A model generated the notes under the pieces. That model saw only the letters and a list, made by a program, of their open reading frames with translations. It searched no databases and had not been told where the DNA came from. From positions 70,162,698 through 70,226,697 of the forward strand of contig OX375877.1 of NCBI GenBank assembly GCA_947359465.1: a stretch of 64,000 bases of DNA, read 5' to 3'. The DNA is from Metellina segmentata. Its lineage: Eukaryota; Arthropoda; Arachnida; Araneae; Tetragnathidae. The position numbers and the translations under genes are program-made. Below, piece after piece: positions 54,719-64,000 of the stretch (positions within the stretch are counted from its first letter, which is position 1; the number at the start of each line of letters is the position of its first letter).

Positions 54719-57700
54719 CTGTTGGAACAAGCAAAAAATAAAGATCACGTTTATCGGTATCTGCCCGGCTAGATAAGAAGAGACTGAGTTTGGTTTATTA
54801 TGTTCACAATAATCAACAGTTTTGCAGACTTTGTTTTCGAGGTTATGAGGCATGAGAAACTCTTATAAACAACATTTTAACAACTGTTAACCCTAAAGAA
54901 CAAACTTGGAGGTATTAACTTCTTGAATAGCACAGCAGAGTTAGTTCATGGCGAACAACCTGTTGGAACAAGCAAAGAATAAAGATCACGTTTATCGATA
55001 TCTGCCCAGCTAGATAAGAAGAGACTGAGTTTGGTTTATTATGTTCACAATAATCAACAGTTGGGCAGACTTTGTTTTCGAGATTATGAGGCATGAGAAA
55101 CTCTTATAAACAACATTTTAACAACTGTTAACCCTAAAGAACAAACTTGGAGGTATTAACTTCTTGAATAGCACAGCAGAGTTAGTTCATGGCGAACAAC
55201 CTGTTGGAACAAGCAAAGAATAAAGATCACGTTTATCGGTATCTGCCCGGCTAGATAAGAAGAGACTGAGTTTGGATTATTATGTTCACAATAATCAACA
55301 GTTGGGCAGACTTTGTTTTCGAGGTTATGAGGCATGAGAAACTCTTATAAGCAACATTTTAACAACTGTTAACCCTAAAGAACAAACTTGGAGGTATTAA
55401 CTTCTTGAATAGCACAGCAGAGTTAGTTCATGGCGAACAACCTGTTGGAACAAGCAAAGAATAAAGATCACGTTTATCGGTATCTGCCCGGCTAGATAAG
55501 AAGAGACTGAGTTTGTATTATTATGTTCACAATAATCAACAGTTGGGCAGACTTTGTTTTCGAGGTTATGAGGCATGAGAAACTCTTATAAGCAACATTT
55601 TAACAACTGTTAACCCTAAAGAACAAACTTGGAGGTATTAACTTCTTGAATAGCACAGCAGAGTTAGTTCACGGCGAACAACCTGTTGGAACAAGCAAAG
55701 AATAAAGATCACGTTTATCGGTATCTGCCCGGCTAGATAAGAAGAGACTGAGTTTGTATTATTATGTTCACAATAATCAACAGTTGGGCAGACTTTGTTT
55801 GCGAGGTTATGAGGCATGAGAAACTCTTATAAACAACATTTTAACAACTGTTAACCCTAAAGAACAAACTTGGAGGTATTAACTTCTTGAATAGCACAGC
55901 AGAGTTAGTTCATGGCGAACAACCTGTTGGAACAAGCAAAGAATAAAGATCACGTTTATCGGTATCTGCCCGGCTAGATAAGAAGAGACTGAGTTTGTAT
56001 TATTATGTTCACAATAATCAACAGTTGGGCAGACTTTGTTTTCGAGGTTATGAGGCATGAGAAACTCTTATAAGCAACATTTTAACAACTGTTAACCCTA
56101 AAGAACAAACTTGGAGGTATTAACTTCTTGAATAGCACAGCAGAGTTAGTTCACGGCGAACAACCTGTTGGAACAAGCAAAGAATAAAGATCACGTTTAT
56201 CGGTATCTGCCCGGCTAGATAAGAAGAGACTGAGTTTGGTTTATTATGTTCACAATAATCAACAGTTTTGCAGACTTTGTTTTCGAGGTTATGAGGCATG
56301 AGAAACTCTTATAAACAACATTTTAACAACTGTTAACCCTAAAGAACAAACTTGGAGGTATTAACTTCTTGAATAGCACAGCAGAGTTAGTTCATGGCGA
56401 ACAACCTGTTGGAACAAGCAAAGAATAAAGATCACGTTTATCGATATCTGCCCAGCTAGATAAGAAGAGACTGAGTTTGGTTTATTATGTTCACAATAAT
56501 CAACAGTTGGGCAGACTTTGTTTTCGAGATTATGAGACATGAGAAACTCTTATAAACAACATTTTAACAACTGTTAACCCTAAAGAACAAACTTGGAGGT
56601 ATTAACTTCTTGAATAGCACAGCAGAGTTAGTTCATGGCGAACAACCTGTTGGAACAAGCAAAGAATAAAGATCACGTTTATCGGTATCTGCCCGGCTAG
56701 ATAAGAAGAGACTGAGTTTGGATTATTATGTTCACAATAATCAACAGTTGGGCAGACTTTGTTTTCGAGGTTATGAGGCATGAGAAACTCTTATAAGCAA
56801 CATTTTAACAACTGTTAACCCTAAAGAACAAACTTGGAGGTATTAACTTCTTGAATAGCACAGCAGAGTTAGTTCATGGCGAACAACCTGTTGGAACAAG
56901 CAAAGAATAAAGATCACGTTTATCGGTATCTGCCCAGCTAGATAAGAAGAGACTGAGTTTGTATTATTATGTTCACAATAATCAACAGTTGGGCAGACTT
57001 TGTTTTCGAGGTTATGAGGCATGAGAAACTCTTATAAGCAACATTTTAACAACTGTTAACCCTAAAGAACAAACTTGGAGGTATTAACTTCTTGAATAGC
57101 ACAGCAGAGTTAGTTCACGGCGAACAACCTGTTGGAACAAGCAAAGAATAAAGATCACGTTTATCGGTATCTGCCCGGCTAGATAAGAAGAGACTGAGTT
57201 TGTATTATTATGTTCACAATAATCAACAGTTGGGCAGACTTTGTTTGCGAGGTTATGAGGCATGAGAAACTCTTATAAACAACATTTTAACAACTGTTAA
57301 CCCTAAAGACCAAACTTGGAGGTATTAACTTCTTGAATAGCACAGCAGAGTTAGTTCATGGCGAACAACCTGTTGGAACAAGCAAAGAATAAAGATCACG
57401 TTTATCGGTATCTGCCCGGCTAGATAAGAAGAGACTGAGTTTGTATTATTATGTTCACAATAATCAACAGTTGGGCAGACTTTGTTTTCGAGGTTATGAG
57501 GCATGAGAAACTCTTATAAGCAACATTTTAACAACTGTTAACCCTAAAGAACAAACTTGGAGGTATTAACTTCTTGAATAGCACAGCAGAGTTAGTTCAC
57601 GGCGAACAACCTGTTGGAACAAGCAAAGAATAAAGATCACGTTTATCGGTATCTGCCCGGCTAGATAAGAAGAGACTGAGTTTGTATTATTATGTTCACA

Positions 57701-59262
57701 ATAATCAACAGTTGGGCAGACTTTGTTTGCGAGGTTATGAGGCATGAGAAACTCTTATAAACAACATTTTAACAACTGTTAACCCTAAAGAACAAACTTG
57801 GAGGTATTAACTTCTTGAATAGCACAGCAGAGTTAGTTCATGACGAACAACCTGTTGGAACAAGCAAAGAATAAAGATCACGTTTATCGATATCTGCCCA
57901 GCTAGATAAGAAGAGACTGAGTTTGGTTTATTATGTTCACAATAATCAACAGTTGGGCAGACTTTGTTTTCGAGGTTATGAGGCATGAGAAACTCTTATA
58001 AACAACATTTTAACAACTGTTAACCCTAAAGAACAAACTTGGAGGTATTAACTTCTTGAATAGCACAGCAGAGTTAGTTCATGGCGAACAACCTGTTGGA
58101 ACAAGCAAAGAATAAAGATCACGTTTATCGGTATCTGCCCGGCTAGATAAGAAGAGACTGAGTTTGGATTATTATGTTCACAATAATCAACAGTTGGGCA
58201 GACTTTGTTTTCGAGGTTATGAGGCATGAGAAACTCTTATAAGCAACATTTTAACAACTGTTAACCCTAAAGAACAAACTTGGAGGTATTAACTTCTTGA
58301 ATAGCACAGCAGAGTTAGTTCATGGCGAACAACCTGTTGGAACAAGCAAAGAATAAAGATCACGTTTATCGGTATCTGCCCGGCTAGATAAGAAGAGACT
58401 GAGTTTGTATTATTATGTTCACAATAATCAACAGTTGGGCAGACTTTGTTTTCGAGGTTATGAGGCATGAGAAACTCTTATAAGCAACATTTTAACAACT
58501 GTTAACCCTAAAGAACAAACTTGGAGGTATTAACTTCTTGAATAGCACAGCAGAGTTAGTTCATGACGAACAACCTGTTGGAACAAGCAAAGAATAAAGA
58601 TCACGTTTATCGATATCTGCCCAGCAAGAAGAGACTGAGTTTGGTTTATTATGTTCACAATAATCAACAGTTGGGCAGACTTTGTTTTCGAGGTTATGAG
58701 GCATGAGAAACTCTTATAAACAACATTTTAACAACTGTTAACCCTAAAGAACAAACTTGGAGGTATTAACTTCTTGAATAGCACAGCAGAGTTAGTTCAT
58801 GACGAACAACCTGTTGGAACAAGCAAAGAATAAAGATCACGTTTATCGATATCTGCCCAGCTAGATAAGAAGAGACTGAGTTTGGTTTATTATGTTCACA
58901 ATAATCAACAGTTGGGCAGACTTTGTTTTCGAGGTTATGAGGCATGAGAAACTCTTATAAACAACATTTTAACAACTGTTAACCCTAAAGAACAAACTTG
59001 GAGGTATTAACTTCTTGAATAGCACAGCAGAGTTAGTTCATGGTGAACAACCTGTTGGAAAGCCCATAAGAATAAGGATCACATTCATCTGAATCTGACC
59101 GGCTAATCAAGAAAACAGACTGAGTTTGGTCTATTATATTCACAACATTCAACAGTTGGTTGAGCATACCTTGTTTTCGGTGTTATGATGTGTGATAAAC
59201 TCTTCTGTGCAGCATTTAACAACTACTATATCTAAAGACAAAACCTGGTGGCATTAGCAGAG
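54704..59262. repeat. 241-bp tandem array carrying copies of the LIM2 splice acceptor
   Basis: Eighteen near-identical units, then a diverged, partly deleted nineteenth (59042-59262). Unit starts (GGCGAACAACCTGTTGG or GACGAAC...) are at 54709, 54950, 55191, 55432, 55673, 55914, 56155, 56396, 56637, 56878, 57119, 57360, 57601, 57842, 58083, 58324, 58565, 58801 and 59042. All are 241 bp apart except one 236-bp unit missing TAGAT. The first unit overlaps the LIM2 exon by 15 bp. On the minus strand every unit therefore contains a pyrimidine-rich tract, CCAACAG, and the exon start GTTGTTCGCC, soon followed by TAA in the exon frame. Variant bases show that units 1-6 were duplicated as units 7-12. 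Confidence 0.97.
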
Positions 59263-59631
59263 TTTGTTATCGCTATAGCAATGAAACACATGTTCTCGAA
59301 TGTACTAATAATTATTAAATCTCGAATAATTGATTCTCCGAACAGGAGCGTTAGTTTTTTAAGATCGTTACACTTAAGTGGTCTGCTCGGGATTTATTTA
59401 CACATAAAAAATAGGTATGCCAAAAGACAGATGCAGTATGACTCCGACTTTGCATGAACATGTCAATTAATAAGTTTTCCGACACAATTTTATACTTATT
59501 TGGTCTTTTGGTTTTTCTTACGAATGTTAATAAAACATACTGCATTTATTTTTAACTTAATTTAGATTACTGTATTCAGAATCTCACCAAATGCAGGAAT
59601 TTGTTCAGAGGAGTGTCGACGTGGCTCAAAA

Positions 59632-59992
59632 CCTTTCGGAAACAAATTTGCAATTAAAAAGATATCAAATATGTATGCTGAAGCTAATTAGATCAGAGGA
59701 AATTGAAGTTTCGAAAATCACACAGATAAAATATACTACTTCTAAATTCGTCACACAATGATTTGAAAACATTAAAAAATATCATCATATCATCTCCTTT
59801 CATCATCAAATATCATCAAACCTTTCGGAAAGAATTTTGCAATTAAAAAATTATCAAAGATGTATGCTGAAGCTAGGTAGACCATAGGAAATTGAAGTTT
59901 CAAAAATCACACAGATAAAATATACTACTTCTAAATTCGTCAATGATTTGAAAAGATTAAAAAATATCATCATATCATCATTAAACGTACCG
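59632..59992. repeat. Two-copy tandem duplication, 189-bp period
   Basis: CCTTTCGGAAA at 59632 and 59821 each lead into TTTGCAATTAAAAA, ATGTATGCTGAAGCTA, GGAAATTGAAGTTTC, AAATCACACAGATAAAATAT, CTAAATTCGTCA and AAAAATATCATCATATCATC. The copies are about 90% alike by eye. Confidence 0.9.
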
Positions 59993-60255
59993 TTCCTTTA
60001 ACACTACAGCATTTAGATGACTGGGAGAAAGAAGACATACATACGAAATTATTTTCCTAGTACGGGCTTGATGAAAACATTCTTTTAGAAGATAAAAGGT
60101 TTTTGAGAGGAGCGAATGGCTTGATAAGGTTTTGCACGTGAGTAGCTAATATCTCAGGAAAGCCCTGATCAAGATAAAATTGAAGGTGTTGAGAAAGAGA
60201 GTAAACGGTAGGCTAGCAAAGAGGAAAGGAAACTTTCAAGCATGGTGTTGCAATA
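59990..60255. repeat. Dispersed repeat, partner of 24990-25255
   Basis: Carries the same ordered motifs as the copy near 24990, with moderate divergence. It begins directly after the preceding tandem duplication. Confidence 0.6.
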
Positions 60256-61848
60256 GAGAAAATTTCAATTTAGAGTGAGCACTTTTAACCTTTTGATATG
60301 CCCAGGAATCATGTGACCAAAACTAGTAGTAACATTACCTTTAGACTGAGTAACATTCATCATCTGATTAGTGCACAAGATGGGAGAAGACGCTCGTCTA
60401 TTGATTCATTATTTGATTGGTCTACTGATTGATCATCTGATGATATAGTAGACTGACTGGTCCACCACTTTTGTCACCACTCTATAGAAATGCACCTACC
60501 CTGTCATGAGATGTTATTTCGCCAAAGAGGCGATAAGATACCAAATCGGTCAACCAAGTAAATTTTTAACAGATCAGTCACGTGACTACTAGTCGACCTG
60601 TTGGTTCCTTTTTGAATCTCACCTCAATAGGAATTCTCAGTCTAATTATATTCCACGTCTATGAATGCTACATTATTAAGGCACGGAGAGCTACGATAAA
60701 AATTGATACGAATATTTATTCAAACAAATAGATAGATCAAATTGGAGTGCAGGAAGATAAAGACCAAGCCGATGTGACGCGAAAGAAGTTTATTGAAACG
60801 AGACATATTTTGACGCATTAGACACGGGTGTCAATATTGCTGTAAAAGAAATGCGGATATTTTGAGAAATTCAATACAGCTGTCTAAAGATGTGGTGACT
60901 CCGTTTTGCCTGACACCCAGGTCACTCCTAAACAGAATCGTAAACCCTCTAGGCAAGTTGCGCGGTGAGAGCTGTGAATGATTAAGATTTGTGTTAAAAA
61001 ACAGACAGGGCGTTGTTTAAGTGGAAAACTTATCTTCACAGAATCTCAAAAAGCCTTTGGTATACGTCACTACGATCTGTGTCTGTGGAAACGAGGACAG
61101 CCCTGATCCCCACTTCTTCTCTCCGACCATGCTGATAATAAACAATTTCCAAGCATAGCCCCTAGCTCATAAGGTTACTCGTCGTTGGAAAGGACAACCA
61201 TAATCACACAATGATCATCCCGATGGGATACTTATTGACTGCTTTGGAGTCCTAGAGTGACAAATGCGTAGTGACAATCTTCGAACGTTTATCGGAAATC
61301 TTTACACGAATTTTCTTCATCCCTTTTGGGGCCACCGTGGTAAAGTGGGGTTACCCACTGCGCTAACAACCTGGGTACTTATCTTTAAAGGTATGCAGAG
61401 AAAGATTAGTTCTCCGTAATAATGGTTTGACCAACATTTAAAGCAATAAAAAGTTCCAAATCTTTGTCCTTAAATGTTGCATATCTGCAGATGTATTTCA
61501 ATAACGTACGTAGCACAGAAATCAACGGTATTTGTCTGTTGTCGAATGGCAACAACATATATAAAAATTATTAAATCAACCGTTACGGGATTTATTCGTT
61601 AATTTTGTCGCTTAGTTAAATTTGCTTGATTTGAGCTATGGAACTGTATAATATTACTAAAATTACATGCAAGAGGTCGCCACACGAATGAAATTTTTCA
61701 GCAGTCTGATCACAGAAAGCAATGATAAATCTGGAATATAGAAAATAAAATATGATTAGAAATAAGGTTAAAGCGTCAAAACAAATGCCAAGTCTAATTT
61801 GAACAAGGGAATGGGGTAAAATTGAAGATGTTCAGAATCTAATAAAGG
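60256..61848. other. No gene seen
   Basis: Moderately AT-rich non-coding DNA of mixed composition. I found no LIM1-domain exon, RNA gene or transposon end here on either strand. Confidence 0.4.
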
Positions 61849-62454
61849 TGTAGCAAGCTTTAGCTACCAGTAAAAAGTTAACTTACGATTGAATAGTATA
61901 TATAACAGTGTAACCCAATTACCATAAAGTACTTATTGGAAGACAAAATTGCACTGCTTCATTCCGGCTTGCTAAATTGGTGACCCGAACGTGACGTGAA
62001 CACGAAAACATTTACAATTTCGATGGATGATCCACGATGGATAGTTGAATCATCAATGCGATGTTAATCACTTTCAACAACGACTCGAGGCTCTGTGATA
62101 GCAGACACTGCTAATTTGCTATCACGGATTCACTCCATTCATTGCTGCTCAGCCTTCACTTCACCAGAGCACTCAGACTCGACTGCTAAAGGCAACACAG
62201 GACAATTACAACTGTGATCTTAATAAAGCTCACACAGTCTCACGCAAATGACAATTATTATACTACTGGCGTCTTCTATCGAATTTCAGAAACCGCTAAA
62301 TTCTGGAGGGGGAGTGTTGTAGCGGAGATTAGCTACCACTACAAAAATTAACTTACGATGCAGTAATATGTATAACAGTGTAACCCAACTCTACCATGTA
62401 GTACTTTTTGGTAGACACTGCACTGTTCAATTCCGACTTGCTAAACTGGTAACA
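61849..62454 (+). mobile_element. TRIM-like miniature LTR retrotransposon
   Basis: Two direct copies of a roughly 130-bp sequence flank about 340 bp of interior. They run from 61849 (TGTAGCAAGCTTTAGCTACC) and from 62318 (TGTAGCGGAGATTAGCTACC). Both continue with TTAACTTACGAT, ATAACAGTGTAACCCAA, AGTACTT, GCACTG, TTCCG(G/A)CTTGCTAAA. Right after the first copy lies TGGTGACCCGAACGTGACGT, which resembles the primer-binding-site region of arthropod Ty3/Gypsy-type elements. Right before the second lies the polypurine tract GGAGGGGGAG. The layout is LTR, primer site, short interior, polypurine tract, LTR. No gag or pol frame is present, so movement would need proteins from another element. The LTRs differ at many positions, so the insertion is old; the exact 3' limit is uncertain. 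Confidence 0.7.
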
Positions 62455-64000
62455 TGACTGAGGTGTGCTTTCTGAGATGCATTTCACTGGAAATACGAAT
62501 TGACATCAGTAAAAGTAAGAAATGCTGCGTGCGTCACATATTTTAGAACAATTTGATTTCAATCAGAGGTTTGAATACATTTATGTGAATAGGGATGCTG
62601 TAATCATTATAAATGGATTGAAACAGGATATATGAAATTGAGTACTTTGCCATCAACAGATATAGCGCTGATGCTATGCATGGGTCTGGAAGTTTAAAAT
62701 AATAGAATTAATATTACAAATTATCGCACAAATAGTTTAAATAAAATCGATTCTCACTTTGATAAAAAAAATTATGCTCGGCCATTTCATACAAAGTACC
62801 TGATTCAATTTTCTTTTTTATACCCTTAAAATCGAAACGTTTTTATAAAGCGGTATGATATTCAACAGAAAAATTAAAACCTAAAAACGCAATATTATTT
62901 TTTACAACTACACTTCCTTCTAAATTTCTTAATTTAGCGTTTTAAGTCAAAGATACTAATGTTTTTAATTACTATTCCAACCACAAAAAAAAGATCTCCC
63001 CGCGTCTTCCGGCTCTAATGCCAGTCTAGGCAAAAAGTAATTAGTCCCCAATGCCCCCTTCTCAAGCCCCGACGACGAAAATTCCTAAAACCGAATTAAT
63101 ACAAATAAAAAAGCAACCAAACGGGAAAATATGCATTCCCGGCTCGCGAACTTTTGAAACTCGAAAATTTTTCGAGTAGCTATTTCGCGAAAAATCCTCT
63201 TCCCCTCTCCCCTGTCCATCAAATGTTCGAGAGCCCCTGAATCCCAGAAGTGTTTGGGGAGAACTTTTGTAGATGCTCCCAGCCCCCCTTCCGAATCGAA
63301 AAGGGAAAAACATCGAACGCGCTTATGCATTTCAATGGCGTAGCGAGATAAAAATTTCATAAACCCGATGCCGTTTTTCTTTTTATAAACCGAGGTAAAA
63401 TTCAAGTGTTTTAAAGGGGGAGAGGGGGAGGGGAGCGTCAATTGGCTGCCAAGAGAGCCGAGCTACCCACCGGTTCGTGCGTACGTTCGTGTATGCACGG
63501 CAGCGCGTGCGATCACTATGGTAACGGCAAAGTTTTCTCAAAGCGTACGCGTGGTTTTTAAGAATATTGATTTCCCCAAAACATGCGAGTGGCACCTGAA
63601 CTTTTAGAAAACTTAGCGTTCATCTTTTTGTTTGCGTCTTTTTTCCTTTTTTCCCGGAAAAAAACCTTCCTCTCCTTTGCATGTTTAAAGGGAGATGTAA
63701 AGTCGTTCTTTTTCGAACGAGCGAGTCGGCCGAAGAAGAGCAGACGATAAAACTCCGGTTGCCAGATAAAAAGGGATAAAAACGACGTGTGAGAAAATAA
63801 AAGACGCGTCAGAGAAGTCTTCTGAAGAAAAATGGCGAGGTCTCCCTAATTTTACAGGGTTTCTTTCATCTCAAGGGGTGCTTGACGAGTTTAATTAAAT
63901 TAAAAGCTGTCACATAAAAGAATCACGGACTTAAGAAAATTCGCGTTCTTAGTGAATGGATTCGATGTTAATTTGTTTATTCTTACCGGTTTCGGCGTTT
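62455..64000. other. Right flank with a GC/CpG-richer block (about 63000-63850)
   Basis: Up to about 62990 the sequence is AT-rich and unremarkable. From there to about 63850 it has more CpG, purine-rich runs such as GGGGGAGAGGGGGAGGGGAG, homeodomain-like AGTAATTAGT (about 63038), and TATGGTAACGG resembling half an RFX X-box (about 63518). The minus-strand frames here have no domain. At the extreme edge the minus strand reads ACCG/GTAAGA, a fair donor, but the 14 bases before it do not encode the expected end of a LIM1 domain. Confidence 0.35.

Noticed and set aside
54473..54853. 126-residue minus-strand frame over the LIM2 exon
   Set aside because: It is the exon read in a wrong frame; the correct frame shows all eight zinc ligands of a LIM domain.
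54704..59262. CRISPR array or centromeric satellite
   Set aside because: Units are 241 bp and contiguous without spacers, the genome is eukaryotic, and the array is anchored to an exon edge.
63062..63595. Minus-strand frames as an upstream exon of the LIM-homeobox gene
   Set aside because: No CxxC pattern or LIM spacing is present, and no frame ends at a donor of the needed phase.
63987..64000. GTAAGA donor at the right edge on the minus strand as the end of the LIM1 exon
   Set aside because: The preceding 14 bases, read in the phase needed to join the LIM2 exon, give KRRN plus arginine. This does not resemble the usual end of LIM1 (an acidic-DYY-R pattern). Too little sequence remains to decide.

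Overview
This is AT-rich eukaryotic nuclear DNA, most likely from an arthropod. The evidence is one multi-exon developmental gene of clear animal type, GT-AG introns of 3.6 to 6 kb, and many decayed DNA transposons and tRNA-derived SINEs. I lean towards a chelicerate because of the repeat load, but nothing in the sequence proves that. The 60-200 aa open frames on both strands are almost all either fragments of dead transposases or chance frames in AT-rich DNA.

The only host gene I can support lies on the minus strand between about 38,979 and 54,718. It is the 3' part of an apterous/LHX2/LHX9-type LIM-homeobox gene. Four exons are visible: the second LIM domain (54473-54718), a linker with a KGRPRKRK basic patch (49161-49330), the first 46-47 residues of the homeodomain (42964-43196), and the rest of the homeodomain plus the C-terminal tail (39098-39388). 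All splice sites are GT-AG. The phases fit at every junction and give 312 codons plus a stop with no break. A poly(A) signal follows at 38979-38984. The first LIM domain and the start codon must lie beyond the right edge.

The rest is mostly repeats. From left to right: a DD41D mariner-type element (374-1668), a short hAT derivative (2062-2839), a pogo/Tigger-like element (4230-6430, with a second copy at 43486-45742 inside the LIM-homeobox gene), a deleted hAT of the ZMYM1-like type (12696-15101), a Tc1 element with one stop and one frameshift (17951-19352) whose right end was swept into a tandem duplication, a cluster of ClaI-palindrome hAT-like MITE sequence (22801-23372), a nearly intact Tc1 transposase (25469-26500), a THAP-domain remnant (27905-28124), a Mutator-like transposase remnant (51640-52318) and a TRIM-like miniature LTR element (61849-62454). 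At least six copies of one tRNA-derived SINE are scattered through the window. Several low-copy families with hairpin ends or YY1-like ATGGCG motifs also occur.

The most striking structure is a roughly 4.5 kb tandem array of a 241-bp unit (54704-59262) that touches the LIM2 exon. Each unit carries a copy of that exon's 3' splice site and the first bases of the exon. The intron upstream of LIM2 therefore contains about 18 decoy acceptors, and the array shows a six-unit higher-order period.
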